Origin: Nocardia jinanensis
GTDB lineage: Bacteria; Actinomycetota; Actinomycetes; Mycobacteriales; Mycobacteriaceae
Direction of reading: 5' to 3'
Assembly (NCBI RefSeq): GCF_014645735.1
Contig: NZ_BMMH01000010.1
Coordinates: 124,001-188,000 of the forward strand
Length of the DNA: 64,000 nt
Part shown: positions 1-8,916 of the stretch, piece after piece
Layout of the letters: every line of letters begins with the position of its first letter
Numbering within the stretch: position 1 is the first letter of the stretch
Translations under genes and position numbers: made by a program
The notes under the pieces: model-generated
What the model was told of the DNA's origin: nothing
Databases searched by the model: none
The model's input: the letters and a program-made list of their open reading frames with translations, nothing else

Positions 1-1
1 C

Positions 2-280
2 GCATCGGCCCTCATGGCGTGCTACGCCCTGTCGAGCTACACCTACTTCGTACCGCAGATGCTCATCTTCCAGGCCGAAGGCGCGCAATGGACCCCCGAG
101 CACGTGGAATCCTTCATCGATACCTGGACCACGCTCAACTATCCGCGCATGGTGCTCGGCGGAATCGGCTGGCTGTTCGCACTTCGCGCGCTCTCGCTCT
201 CCGGGCGGACGACCGGCCCGGAAATTCCGGCGGAATCCGCGCCGAGCAACAAAAAACCCGACCCGTCCCGCACGGTGTAA
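2..280 (+). CDS. C-terminal part of a small membrane protein, function unknown
   Basis: The reading frame is already open at base 2, so the gene starts before the window and only the last 92 codons are seen. The fragment has hydrophobic, aromatic-rich stretches, a segment rich in W, N and R, and a final membrane helix (YPRMVLGGIGWLFALRALS) followed by a polar tail of about 30 residues. This layout resembles the end of small four-helix proteins such as DUF1772, but the similarity is weak and I do not assign a family. It converges on tRNA-Ile, which is on the other strand about 30 bases downstream. Confidence 0.6.
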   Translation, partial: ASALMACYALSSYTYFVPQMLIFQAEGAQWTPEHVESFIDTWTTLNYPRMVLGGIGWLFALRALSLSGRTTGPEIPAESAPSNKKPDPSRTV

Positions 281-312
281 CCGGACGTCGGAACAGATCG
301 GGTGTGTATCTG

Positions 313-386
313 TGGGTCTAGGAGGACTTGAACCTCCGACCTCTTCGTTATCAGCGAAGCGCTCTAACCGCCTGAGCTATAGACCC
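313..386 (-). tRNA. ileT: tRNA-Ile (anticodon GAT)
   Basis: Read on the minus strand, the 74-base gene begins GGGTCTA and ends TAGACCC plus discriminator A, giving a perfect 7-bp acceptor stem. The anticodon loop reads CTGATAA, so the anticodon is GAT (Ile). The T arm contains GGTTCAAGTCC. No CCA is encoded. It lies downstream of gyrA and the DUF3566 gene in the same direction, as ileT does in mycobacteria; the partner tRNA-Ala is not seen in the bases left of it. Confidence 0.97.
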
Positions 387-481
387 GCGGGGCTCGTAGC
401 CGAACCGCGATAGAGATTACCCGACCGAATCCTCTACAACCAAAACAGCAGGTCAGATGGCTTAGAGCATACTCGGAAAGC

Positions 482-520
482 GCCTACGGCCGGCACCCGC
501 GTCGGGCGCCGGCCGTAGGC
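482..520 (-). terminator. Hairpin terminator after the gyrA-DUF3566 transcript
   Basis: Bases 482-494 and 508-520 are perfect 13-bp inverted repeats. A further CCC/GGG pairing inside the loop follows one mismatch. It starts 14 bases after the DUF3566 stop codon. There is no long T run, as is usual for actinobacterial hairpin terminators. Confidence 0.7.
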
Positions 521-534
521 CGTGAACACCGAGA

Positions 535-1644
535 TCAGTCCGGGTCGGCCAGTGTGACCTGGATTCCGCCGACCATATCGCAGCACTGGTTGTAGATGAA
601 CGTGCCGACCGTGGCCAGTGCGGTGAACAGGACGACATTGATGAGTCCGATCACCCCGGCGTAGCCGAAGACCGTACCCGCGTCGATCAGCCCCACCGAC
701 CCGCTGTCCGGGGACACCATATCGGTGAAGGTGCTGTTGAGCCGCTCCCAGACGCCCATACCCGCGAGCACCATGTACAGCAGCGCGACCGCGATCATCC
801 ACACGAAGAACATGGCCACGCTGATCACCAGCGTGATCTTCAACGTCGACCACGGATCGATCCGGCGAACCTGGACGGTGGCGCGCAACGGTTCTCCGCT
901 GAGCACCGCCTGCGGTAGCCCGCGGGGCGCCGCGGGGGCGGACGGGGCCACCGGCGGCGGGGTGTACGGGTTGTGCTGTTGGTGCGGAAGGTGTTCCGCG
1001 GGTAGCGGATGCCGGATCTCGGAAAGATCCGGCATATCCTTCACCAGCTCCGGCCGGGCGATACTGCGGGTGGGCCCGTCCAGCCCAACGGATTTGGCCA
1101 TGGCCGCTTCCTTGCGCGCCGCCTTGGCCGCCAGATCGCTGGTGGTACGGGCATTGGTGACTCCGCCCTGCAACCCCCCGCCCTGGAGCCCGCCGCCCTG
1201 GAGCCCGCCGCCCGAGCGCTGCGGCGCCCCGCCGACCGGCATATGCCCCGGCCGTGACAGGTTCGACTGCGGTTCCCGCTGCGGCAGTTGCGACCAACCC
1301 TCCTGATACCGGTTGGCCTCCGGTGCGTTGCCGCCCTGTTGATTACCCGCGCCGCCCTGCTGATCGCCCGACCCGCCACCGCCCGGCGGGCCGGAATTCC
1401 GGTCCGCCGGGACGTTGCGCGATTCGGACGTGAATTCGCCTTGCTGCTCCTGCTTCTCGGGCTGCGGACCACCGGCGGGCGATCCGCCGGACGGATTACC
1501 GCCCGACTGCCCACCGGCCTGTTCGTTGTCCACGGCCTCGCCCGGCCGCTGAGTCGGGCGCGGCGAAATCGGGGACGGGGTGACCCGCTCGGTCACACCG
1601 TTCGTCTGCTGCCGCTCGTCGCTCGGCTGTTTCGGAGTGGTCAA
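535..1644 (-). CDS. DUF3566 membrane protein (Rv0007-like)
   Basis: This 369-residue protein has a low-complexity N-terminal part (residues 1 to about 254) rich in G, P, Q and N, with short repeats of GGGLQ. The last 115 residues form a DUF3566 domain starting at ATVQVRRIDPWS, with membrane helices near residues 270-296 and 328-350. Family members sit directly downstream of gyrA in mycobacteria and corynebacteria. The start lies 42 bases after the gyrA stop, so the two are probably co-transcribed and end at the hairpin 482-520. The biochemical role is unknown; the disordered cytoplasmic tail suggests protein-protein contacts at the membrane, which is inference. Confidence 0.85.
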   Translation of the reverse strand: MTTPKQPSDERQQTNGVTERVTPSPISPRPTQRPGEAVDNEQAGGQSGGNPSGGSPAGGPQPEKQEQQGEFTSESRNVPADRNSGPPGGGGSGDQQGGAGNQQGGNAPEANRYQEGWSQLPQREPQSNLSRPGHMPVGGAPQRSGGGLQGGGLQGGGLQGGVTNARTTSDLAAKAARKEAAMAKSVGLDGPTRSIARPELVKDMPDLSEIRHPLPAEHLPHQQHNPYTPPPVAPSAPAAPRGLPQAVLSGEPLRATVQVRRIDPWSTLKITLVISVAMFFVWMIAVALLYMVLAGMGVWERLNSTFTDMVSPDSGSVGLIDAGTVFGYAGVIGLINVVLFTALATVGTFIYNQCCDMVGGIQVTLADPD

Positions 1645-1686
1645 TGGGAATCCTCGGGTCCGTTCTTTGCCGCCGATATGGGATTA

Positions 1687-4185
1687 CTACTCGGGAGAAC
1701 CGCCGCCGTCGATCTGCTCGGGCTCGTCGGCGTTACGTGCGATCGCAAGCAAGGTATCGCCCTCGCCGAGGTTCATCAATCGCACGCCCTTGGTCTGCCT
1801 ACCGGCCTTGCGCACCTGCCGGGCGGCAGTACGGATAACGCCTCCATTGGAGGTGATCGCATACAGCTCGTCGTCGTCGTCGACGATCAGTGCCCCCACC
1901 AGGGTGCCACGCCGGATGTCGTACTGGATCGTCAATACGCCTTTTCCACCCCGGCCCTGGGCGGTGTACTCCTCGATAGCGGTCCGCTTGGCGTATCCGC
2001 CCGAGGTCGCGACCAGCAGATATGTCCCGTCCCGGACCACATTCAGCGACAGCAGGGCGTCTTCGGCGTTGAACCGCATGCCCTGCACACCGGACGTGGC
2101 GCGACCCATCGGGCGCAGCGCCTCGTCGGTGGCCGAGAAGCGGATCGACTGACCCTGCGCCGAGACCAGCAGCAGATCGTCCTCGGCCGAACACAGTACG
2201 GCGCCGACCAATTCGTCGTTGTCGCGCAGGTTCACCGCGACGATCCCGCCGCTGCGGTTGGAGTCGAAGTCGACCAGCCGCGATTTCTTGACCAGTCCCT
2301 TCTGCGTGGCCAGCACCAGGTAGGCGGCATCCTCGTAGGACTTGATCCGGATGACCTGGGCGATCTTCTCGTCCGGTTGGAAAGCCAGCAGATTCGCCAC
2401 GTGCTGACCGCGTGCGGTGCGGTTGGCCTCCGGCAATTCATATGCCTTGGCCCGGTATACCCGGCCCTTGTTGGTGAAGAACAACAACCAGTCGTGGGTC
2501 GAGGTCACGAAGAAGTGCCGGACGATATCGTCCTGCTTCAGACCCGCACCCTGGACGCCTTTACCGCCGCGCTTCTGGCTGCGGTACAGGTCGGTCTTGG
2601 TCCGTTTGGCGTACCCGGTCTCGGTGATCGTGACGACCACATCTTCGCGGGCGATCAGATCCTCGTCGGCCACGTCGCCGTCGGCCGAGATGATCTGGGT
2701 GCGCCGATCGTCGCCGTATCGCTCGACGATCTCGGCCAGTTCGTCCTTGACGATCGCGCGCTGGCGTTCGGGCTTCTCCAGAATGTCCTTCAGATCAGCG
2801 ATCTCGGCCTCGAGCTTGGCCAATTCGTCGACGATCTTCTGTCGTTCCAGCGCGGACAGCCGGCGCAACTGCATATCCAGGATCGCGGTGGACTGGGTCT
2901 CGTCGATATCGAGCAGTTGCATCAGGCCGGTACGAGCGGTCTCGGTATTGGCCGACCGGCGGATCAGCGCGATGACCTCGTCCAGCTGATCCAGCGCCTT
3001 GACCAGGCCGCGCAGGATATGGGCCCGCTCCTCCGCCTTACGCAGCAGGTAGCGGGTCCGCCGGACGATCACTTCCAGCTGATGGTTCACATACAGCCGG
3101 AGCATCTGATCCAGCCGCAGGGTGCGCGGTACGCCCTCGACGATGGAGAGCATGTTCGCGCCGAAGCTGGTCTGCAACTGGGTGTGCTTGTACAGGTTGT
3201 TCAGCACGACCTTGGCGATCGCGTCGCGTTTGACCGTGATGACGATGCGCATACCCACGCGGTCCGACGATTCGTCGTGGATATCGGCGACGCCCGCGAT
3301 CCGGCCGTCCTTGACCTGTTCGGCGATCGCGTTGATGAAGTTGTCGGTGTTGACCTGGTAGGGCAGTTCGGTGATGACGATCGTGGTGCGCCCGCGGACA
3401 TCCTCCTCGATCTCCACCACACCGCGCATCCGGATGGAACCGCGACCGGTGGTGTAGGCGTCGTGGATGCCCTGGGACCCGACGATCAAGCCGGAGGTCG
3501 GGAAGTCGGGACCCTTCACCCGTTCCATACAGGCGGCGAGGGTGGCTTCCTCGTCCGCCTCGTGATTGTCGAGGATCCAGTAGATGGCCGCGGCCAGCTC
3601 GTTGAGGTTGTGCGGCGGGATATTGGTCGCCATCCCGACCGCGATGCCGTTGCTGCCGTTCATCAGCATATTCGGCACCCGGCTGGGCAGGACTACCGGT
3701 TCCTGGGTCTTACCGTCGTAGTTGGGGATGAAATCGACCGTGTCGTGGTCGATTTCCCGCAGCAGCTCCATGGCCAGCGGGGTGAGCCGGCATTCGGTGT
3801 AGCGCATCGCGGCAGCGCCGTCGTTGCCCCGGCTGCCGAAGTTGCCCTGGCCGTCGACCAGCGGGTACCGCATCGCCCACGGCTGCGCCATGCGGACCAG
3901 GGTGTCGTAGATGGCCGAGTCGCCGTGCGGGTGGTAGTTGCCCATCGTATCGGCCACCGGACGCGCCGATTTCACATAGCTGCGGTCGGGCCGGTAGCCG
4001 TTGTCGTGCATCGCGTACAGGATTCGGCGGTGTACCGGTTTGAGGCCGTCGCGGACCTCGGGCAGTGCACGGCCCACGATCACACTCATCGCGTAATCGA
4101 TGTAGCTGTTCTGCATCTCCTGCTGGATATCGACCGGCTCGATCCGGTCGCCCGCGCTCTCCGGCGGCAGGGTGGTGTCGGTCAT
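1687..4185 (-). CDS. gyrA: DNA gyrase subunit A
   Basis: The 832-residue product is the breakage-reunion subunit of gyrase, which introduces negative supercoils with GyrB. The quinolone region reads HPHGDSAIYDTLVRMAQ with Ser90, Ala91 and Asp94, and the DNA-attacking tyrosine is Tyr129 in AAAMRYTE. The C-terminal domain carries a GyrA box (QKRGGKGVQG) and a second blade motif (QGRGGKGVLT). Length matches the family (838 in M. tuberculosis). The ATG follows AGGAG by five bases. The gyrB stop is 72 bases upstream, which fits a gyrB-gyrA operon. Ser90 aligns with E. coli Ser83, so the sequence looks wild type for quinolone contact. Confidence 0.98.
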   Translation of the reverse strand: MTDTTLPPESAGDRIEPVDIQQEMQNSYIDYAMSVIVGRALPEVRDGLKPVHRRILYAMHDNGYRPDRSYVKSARPVADTMGNYHPHGDSAIYDTLVRMAQPWAMRYPLVDGQGNFGSRGNDGAAAMRYTECRLTPLAMELLREIDHDTVDFIPNYDGKTQEPVVLPSRVPNMLMNGSNGIAVGMATNIPPHNLNELAAAIYWILDNHEADEEATLAACMERVKGPDFPTSGLIVGSQGIHDAYTTGRGSIRMRGVVEIEEDVRGRTTIVITELPYQVNTDNFINAIAEQVKDGRIAGVADIHDESSDRVGMRIVITVKRDAIAKVVLNNLYKHTQLQTSFGANMLSIVEGVPRTLRLDQMLRLYVNHQLEVIVRRTRYLLRKAEERAHILRGLVKALDQLDEVIALIRRSANTETARTGLMQLLDIDETQSTAILDMQLRRLSALERQKIVDELAKLEAEIADLKDILEKPERQRAIVKDELAEIVERYGDDRRTQIISADGDVADEDLIAREDVVVTITETGYAKRTKTDLYRSQKRGGKGVQGAGLKQDDIVRHFFVTSTHDWLLFFTNKGRVYRAKAYELPEANRTARGQHVANLLAFQPDEKIAQVIRIKSYEDAAYLVLATQKGLVKKSRLVDFDSNRSGGIVAVNLRDNDELVGAVLCSAEDDLLLVSAQGQSIRFSATDEALRPMGRATSGVQGMRFNAEDALLSLNVVRDGTYLLVATSGGYAKRTAIEEYTAQGRGGKGVLTIQYDIRRGTLVGALIVDDDDELYAITSNGGVIRTAARQVRKAGRQTKGVRLMNLGEGDTLLAIARNADEPEQIDGGGSPE

Positions 4186-4257
4186 GCAATCTCCTAGGTA
4201 CTGACGGAATACGGCGGATCACCGCGCGCGCATGCGCAGCGAGTACAACCGCCGCCC

Positions 4258-6300
4258 CTATACGTCGAGGAAGCGAACGTCCTTGGCATTACGGGTGATG
4301 AAGCTGCGGCGAGCCGCGACGTCCTCGCCCATGAGGACGCTGAACAGCTCGTCCGCGGCGGCCGCGTCGTCCAACGTCACTTGACGGAGCACGCGAACCG
4401 AGGGGTCCATGGTGGTTTCCCACAGTTCCTTCGGATTCATCTCGCCGAGACCTTTGTACCGCTGGATACCGTCGTCCTTGTTGATCTTCTTCCCGGCCGC
4501 CAGCCCGGCTTCGAGCAAACCGTCGCGTTCGCGGTCGGAATAGGCGAATTCGGGGTCGACGCGATGCCACTTCAGCTTGTACAGCGGCGGCTGCGCCAGG
4601 AACACGTGCCCATGCTCGATGAGCGGTCGCATGAAGCGGAACAGCAGCGTCAGCAGCAGGGTGGAGATGTGCTGCCCGTCGACGTCGGCATCGGCCATCA
4701 GCACGATCTTGTGATACCGCAGTTTCGCGATATCGAACTCGTCGTGGATACCGGTACCGAAGGCGGTGATGATCGACTGGACCTCGGTGTTCTTGAGGAC
4801 TCTGTCGATACGCGCCTTCTCGACATTGATGATCTTTCCGCGCAGCGGCAGGATCGCCTGGTACATCGAGTCGCGACCCGATTTGGCCGAACCGCCGGCG
4901 GAGTCACCCTCCACGATGTAGATCTCGGATTTGCTCGGGTCCTTGGACCGGCAGTCGGCCAGCTTGCCCGGCAGGCCGCCGATATCGGTCGCGCTCTTGC
5001 GTCGGACCAGCTCACGGGCCTTACGCGCCGCGACCCGGGCCTGCGCCGAGGACACCGCCTTGTTGACGATGGTCTTGGCATCCGCCGGATTGGCCTCGAA
5101 CCAGTGCGCGAGATGCTCGTTGCAGGCACGCTGCACGAACGACTTCACCTCGGTATTGCCGAGTTTGGTCTTGGTCTGGCCCTCGAACTGGGGCTCGCTC
5201 ACCTTGACGCTGACGATGGCGGCCAGACCCTCACGGATATCGTCACCGGTGAGGTTTCCGTCCTTCTCCTTGAGGAGCTTCTTCTCCTTGGCGTACCGGT
5301 TGACCACCGTGGTCAGCGCCGCCCGGAAGCCCTCTTCGTGGGTGCCGCCCTCGTGGGTGTTGATGGTGTTGGCGAAGGTGTGCACCGACTCGGAGTAACC
5401 GGAATTCCACTGCATCGCGACCTCGAGCTCGTGCCCGGGGCCCTTACCGTTGAACGAGACGACCGAGTTGTGGATCGGCTGCTTCGTCCGGTTGATGTGC
5501 CGGACGAAATCCTCGAGGCCACCCGGGTAGTGGTACGTGCGGGTCTTCACCTTCTGCTCGACCGCGGGCTTTTCGCCGTCGTCGTGCTTGGGTGCTTCCG
5601 CAGTATCGCTGACCACCTCGTCGGTGATCTCGGTTTCGCTGACCCGCTCATCGGTCAGCACGATGGTCAGGCCCTTGTTGAGGAAGGCCATTTCCTGCAG
5701 ACGCCGCGAGACGGTCTCGAAGTTGTAGGTCGTGGTCTCGAAGACCGCGGAATCGGCCCAGAATCGGATGGTGGTACCCGTGGCCTTGGTGGGTTCGCCC
5801 TGGACCAACTGGCCGGGAACGGCATCCTTGTAGGTCTGGCTCCAGTGGTAGCCGTCGACCTCGATCTCGGCCTCGAGCCGGCTCGACAGCGCGTTGACCA
5901 CGGAGATACCGACACCGTGCAGACCGCCGGAGACGGCGTAGGAATCGGAGTCGAACTTGCCGCCGGCGTGCAACTGGGTCATGACGACCTCGATGGTCGG
6001 GATGCCCTGGGCGTGCATCGCCACCGGGATACCGCGACCGTCGTCGACGACCTGGACGCCACCGTCGGCGAGTAGGGTGACCTCCACCTTGGTGGCATGG
6101 CCGGCCATCGCCTCGTCGACCGAGTTGTCCACGACCTCCCAGATCAGGTGGTGCAGACCGCGCTCACCTGTGGAGCCGATGTACATGCCCGGGCGCAGCC
6201 GTACCGCCTCGAGGCCTTCCAGGACCCTGATGGAGGAAGCGCCGTAGTCCTGCTTTTCCGATGTACTCGAGCCTGATGCTTTGGAGTCTTTGGCAGCCAC
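4258..6300 (-). CDS. gyrB: DNA gyrase subunit B
   Basis: GyrB is the ATPase subunit of gyrase. I place the start at GTG 6300 (680 residues), eight to ten bases after AAGGAGAG; the frame stays open for 29 more codons upstream, but those read as leader. The GHKL ATPase has EVVDNSVDEAMAG near residue 55, DDGRGIPV and GGLHGVG. The TOPRIM domain has EGDSAGG from residue 464 and DADVDG near 537, followed by RYKGLGEMNP. An acidic, lysine-rich insert near residues 220-245 (DTAEAPKHDDGEKPAVEQ) interrupts the transducer region. gyrA follows after 72 bases. Confidence 0.97.
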   Translation of the reverse strand: MAAKDSKASGSSTSEKQDYGASSIRVLEGLEAVRLRPGMYIGSTGERGLHHLIWEVVDNSVDEAMAGHATKVEVTLLADGGVQVVDDGRGIPVAMHAQGIPTIEVVMTQLHAGGKFDSDSYAVSGGLHGVGISVVNALSSRLEAEIEVDGYHWSQTYKDAVPGQLVQGEPTKATGTTIRFWADSAVFETTTYNFETVSRRLQEMAFLNKGLTIVLTDERVSETEITDEVVSDTAEAPKHDDGEKPAVEQKVKTRTYHYPGGLEDFVRHINRTKQPIHNSVVSFNGKGPGHELEVAMQWNSGYSESVHTFANTINTHEGGTHEEGFRAALTTVVNRYAKEKKLLKEKDGNLTGDDIREGLAAIVSVKVSEPQFEGQTKTKLGNTEVKSFVQRACNEHLAHWFEANPADAKTIVNKAVSSAQARVAARKARELVRRKSATDIGGLPGKLADCRSKDPSKSEIYIVEGDSAGGSAKSGRDSMYQAILPLRGKIINVEKARIDRVLKNTEVQSIITAFGTGIHDEFDIAKLRYHKIVLMADADVDGQHISTLLLTLLFRFMRPLIEHGHVFLAQPPLYKLKWHRVDPEFAYSDRERDGLLEAGLAAGKKINKDDGIQRYKGLGEMNPKELWETTMDPSVRVLRQVTLDDAAAADELFSVLMGEDVAARRSFITRNAKDVRFLDV

Positions 6301-6607
6301 TGGTCGGTAGCTCTCCTTACTTGCTGATCCCCGGGACGGCGGTGGGACAGCGCACGTGGGCACGAGACCGATCAGAGGGCTGCACACAACGCGCCGAGGG
6401 TATCGCCGCTGATTTACGTTTCCATCTTACTTCGCGGCTCAACTTACAGTGCACCTGCGACACCCCTGACGGCTTCCTGGATGCGAGAAATCGAACCGGC
6501 ACGGGTCCCCTCGCGATCCGGCCCTTTCGAACCATCAGATCAAGCCTGAGAGTTCACCGAGGGATCGAGGCGGAAAAAGCAGCCCGCGTTCCACGTGAAA
6601 CCGGGGC
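6301..6607 (-). promoter_or_regulatory. gyrB upstream region, no gene
   Basis: These 307 bases separate the gyrB start from the dciA stop. They hold the ribosome site AAGGAGAG (read on the minus strand) next to the gyrB GTG and a parS site at 6588-6601. I see no gene. A gyrB promoter is expected here because gyrase operons normally have their own supercoil-sensitive promoter, but I could not fix its -10 and -35 boxes. Confidence 0.4.
6588..6601. promoter_or_regulatory. parS site (one mismatch)
   Basis: GTTCCACGTGAAAC differs from the palindromic core GTTTCACGTGAAAC at one base. It lies a few bases after the dciA stop codon, about 4 kb from oriC. ParB binds such sites near the origin and spreads to form the partition complex with ParA. 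Confidence 0.75.
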
Positions 6608-7174
6608 CTAGCCGTAGGTGTCGCGCGGCCCACGGCCACGGATATGACGTTGTCCTTTACGCCAGCTGGGCGCCGTCGGGCCGGAGATCCGCAGCGAGCG
6701 CACCACACCGGGACCCACCGCCGCGCCGATCTTCGCCAGCAGTTGCGCCTGCAACAGGCGCAACTGGGTCGCCCAGGCCGTGGACTCGGCCGCGACGCTG
6801 AGCACCCCGTTCTCGAGACTCACCGGTTTCGCGTGCGCGGCGATGTCCTCCCCGACCACACCCGACCAGTGACCGAACACCGTGCCCTCGGCGACCTTGG
6901 TGGACCACCCCCGGTTACGCGCGATCGAGTTGGCGAGCTTGGACAGCGGCTGTGGGTCGCGGTCGTCGGGACGAGCGCCGGACCAGCCGCTACGGCGGCG
7001 AGCCCCGGAACGACTGCCGCGCCGCGGCGAAGCCCGGCCCTGACCGACGGATTTCCCACTGGCCCGCGCCGCCGCCCGAGCCTCCTCCAGCGCCCGGCGG
7101 GCCAGATCGACCCCGCGCAGCTCCGGCTCGGACGGGGGCGGCGCGCCACCTGGCGTTCCGGGCTGGTCGGTCAT
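6608..7174 (-). CDS. dciA: DciA-type helicase operator (DUF721, Rv0004-like)
   Basis: The product (188 residues from ATG 7174) has a basic, disordered N-terminal half (PRRGSRSGARRRSGWSG) and a DUF721 domain over about residues 90-185, with GTVFGHWSGVVGEDIAAHAKP and the helix STAWATQLRLLQAQLLAKIG. In bacteria without DnaC or DnaI, DciA helps the replicative helicase DnaB at origins; the M. tuberculosis homolog Rv0004 binds DnaB. GGAG stands five bases before the chosen ATG; a GTG five codons upstream is possible. It sits between recF and gyrB, the usual mycobacterial position. Confidence 0.9.
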   Translation of the reverse strand: MTDQPGTPGGAPPPSEPELRGVDLARRALEEARAAARASGKSVGQGRASPRRGSRSGARRRSGWSGARPDDRDPQPLSKLANSIARNRGWSTKVAEGTVFGHWSGVVGEDIAAHAKPVSLENGVLSVAAESTAWATQLRLLQAQLLAKIGAAVGPGVVRSLRISGPTAPSWRKGQRHIRGRGPRDTYG

Positions 7175-7397
7175 CGCTGCTCCACTCACCGATCCGAGTT
7201 ATCCCCAGGTTCGACCGGTTTTCCTCAGGCTGTGCACATCCGGGGACCGGACTGCGGCACCGCGGTAGCCGAATCGGACAGAAGACCGATTCACAGGGTA
7301 AATTCCCAGTTCAAGGTAGGTATTTCGAGTGCCGGTGCCGGTTGTCACCGAGTAGACCCGGACGGTGCCCGGGATGCGGACCGACGACCTGGTCGAA

Positions 7398-7426
7398 CAA
7401 GTTATCCACAGGCTGTGGATAACTTG
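7398..7426. promoter_or_regulatory. Inverted pair of perfect DnaA boxes between recF and dciA
   Basis: TTATCCACA (7402-7410) and TGTGGATAA (7414-7422) face each other across three bases, inside a perfect 13-bp inverted repeat (7398-7410 with 7414-7426). It lies in the 346-base gap 7175-7520 between recF and dciA, which holds no gene I can support. A weaker TTATCCCCA lies at 7199-7207. DnaA binding could regulate dciA or titrate DnaA; as RNA the repeat could also fold as a hairpin. Confidence 0.75.
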
Positions 7427-7520
7427 GTTTCGATACCGGACGGAGGATAACGGCCCGGTGTATCGGCTCACTCTACGAATGCCCCGGCCCGCATGCAAGG
7501 TGGCGGCGGGCGCGTGTCCG

Positions 7521-8735
7521 TCATCCCGGCGAATCGCCCGCGACCGCACGCGGCGGGTCACCTCCAGCGGCCGGGCGATCCGACGCGATACCGGATATCC
7601 GATGCTCCGGATCACCGGCGGTCGTCACCCGTAGGGTGTCGCCGATCAGTTCGGCAGGGACATCCTCGGGCACCGCGGCGGTGATCAGCACCTGCTCGGC
7701 GGCCGCCGCCACGATGGCCAGTGCGGTGCGGCGACGCCGGTCGAGTTCGGCGAAGACATCGTCGAGCAACAGAACCGGCTCGGTCCCGTCGGCCCGCTGT
7801 AGTTCGAAGGCCGCGAGCCGCAGCGCCAGCGCGAACGACCAGGACTCCCCATGACTGGCGAACCCCTTGGCCGGTGTTTCGCCGAGCATGAGTTCCAGCT
7901 CGTCGCGATGCGGACCGACCAGGCAGATGCCACGTTCCAGCTCCTTGGAGCGCGCTGCCGCGAGTTCCCGCAGCAGGATCTCCTCGAGCAGCGCGGGGTC
8001 GTCCGTCTCGGGCGAACGGGCGGGATCGAGCAGTTCGGCCGGTAGGGCGCCGCTGCGGTAGCCGATGGCGGCCGGGCGGGATTCGGGCGCGAGAGCCGCG
8101 TACGCCCCGGCCAGATGGGGATGCAGTTCATGAACCAGGCGTAGCCGTTCGGCGAGCAGTACCGAGGCATGACCGGCCAGGTGGCCGTCCCAGACGTCCA
8201 GCGTGCCGAGATCCGCGCGCGAGGACCGGCCCGCGGTCTTCAACAGGGCGGATCGCTGACGCAGGACCCGGTCGTAGTCGGCGCGCACACCGGCGAGACC
8301 GGGTCGGCGCGCGGTGCACAGCTCGTCCAGGAAACGACGGCGCTCCCCCGGATCACCCCGGACCAGCGCCAGGTCCTCGGGCGCGAACAACGCGGTGTGC
8401 AGGATCCCGAGGATCTCACGCGGCCGGCGCACCGGTGACCGGTTGATCTGTGCCCGATTGGCGACGCCGCGATTGATTTCCACGTCGATACGCAGTTCCC
8501 GGCCCAGGTGCACCACGTTCGCGCCGGCCCGGGCGCGTTCGGCGCCGGACCGGATGAGCGGTGCATCGGCGGAAACCCGATGCGACCCGAGTGTGGACAG
8601 GTAGCCCAGGGCTTCGAGCAGGTTGGTCTTGCCGTTACCGTTCGCCCCCAGGAAAACCGTAGGGCCTGTGGATAACTCGATCTCAGCGTGCTCCCAGGAT
8701 CGGAAATCACGCAAGGTCAGAGCACGGATATGCAC
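7521..8735 (-). CDS. recF: DNA replication and repair protein RecF
   Basis: RecF is an SMC/ABC-type ATPase that with RecO and RecR loads RecA on gapped DNA. The 404-residue protein starts MHIRALTLRDFRSWE, with Walker A GANGNGKTN at residues 30-38. Near the C terminus are the signature-like SHGESWSFALALRLAAF and the Walker B PVLLLDDVFAELDRRRR. It ends with a polar tail (about 25 residues beyond the usual end). A perfect DnaA box (8667-8675) lies within its N-terminal coding sequence. dnaN is upstream with a 181-base gap. Confidence 0.97.
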   Translation of the reverse strand: MHIRALTLRDFRSWEHAEIELSTGPTVFLGANGNGKTNLLEALGYLSTLGSHRVSADAPLIRSGAERARAGANVVHLGRELRIDVEINRGVANRAQINRSPVRRPREILGILHTALFAPEDLALVRGDPGERRRFLDELCTARRPGLAGVRADYDRVLRQRSALLKTAGRSSRADLGTLDVWDGHLAGHASVLLAERLRLVHELHPHLAGAYAALAPESRPAAIGYRSGALPAELLDPARSPETDDPALLEEILLRELAAARSKELERGICLVGPHRDELELMLGETPAKGFASHGESWSFALALRLAAFELQRADGTEPVLLLDDVFAELDRRRRTALAIVAAAAEQVLITAAVPEDVPAELIGDTLRVTTAGDPEHRISGIASDRPAAGGDPPRAVAGDSPG

Positions 8736-8762
8736 CTGTTCACACCATCCGGGAAATGACAG

Positions 8763-8792
8763 CCCAGTTATCCACAGCTGTGGATAACTGGG
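8763..8792. promoter_or_regulatory. 30-bp perfect palindrome with two DnaA boxes upstream of recF
   Basis: Bases 8763-8777 and 8778-8792 are exact reverse complements with no loop. The palindrome contains TTATCCACA (8768-8776) and TGTGGATAA (8779-8787), the E. coli-type consensus. It starts 28 bases upstream of the recF ATG, where it could overlap the recF promoter or leader. The rest of the gap 8793-8916 shows nothing I can assign. Confidence 0.8.
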
Positions 8793-8916
8793 TACGGCGC
8801 AGGTCGGGACGGTGGTTTGCGGAAGTATCGCTACCGACTGCCGTTCGCACAGTACAGGGACACCCGCAGTACCGGGCGGATGCGCGCCGGTTCGTCGCTA
8901 CCGAACCCACGCCCGC

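Noticed and set aside
1..312. A tRNA-Ala beside tRNA-Ile, as in mycobacteria
   Set aside because: No cloverleaf is found; the bases left of tRNA-Ile are coding or short spacer.
1288..6075. Very long plus-strand frames opposite gyrA and gyrB
   Set aside because: They mirror the codon pattern of the true genes on the minus strand, have no family features, and gyrA and gyrB are certain.
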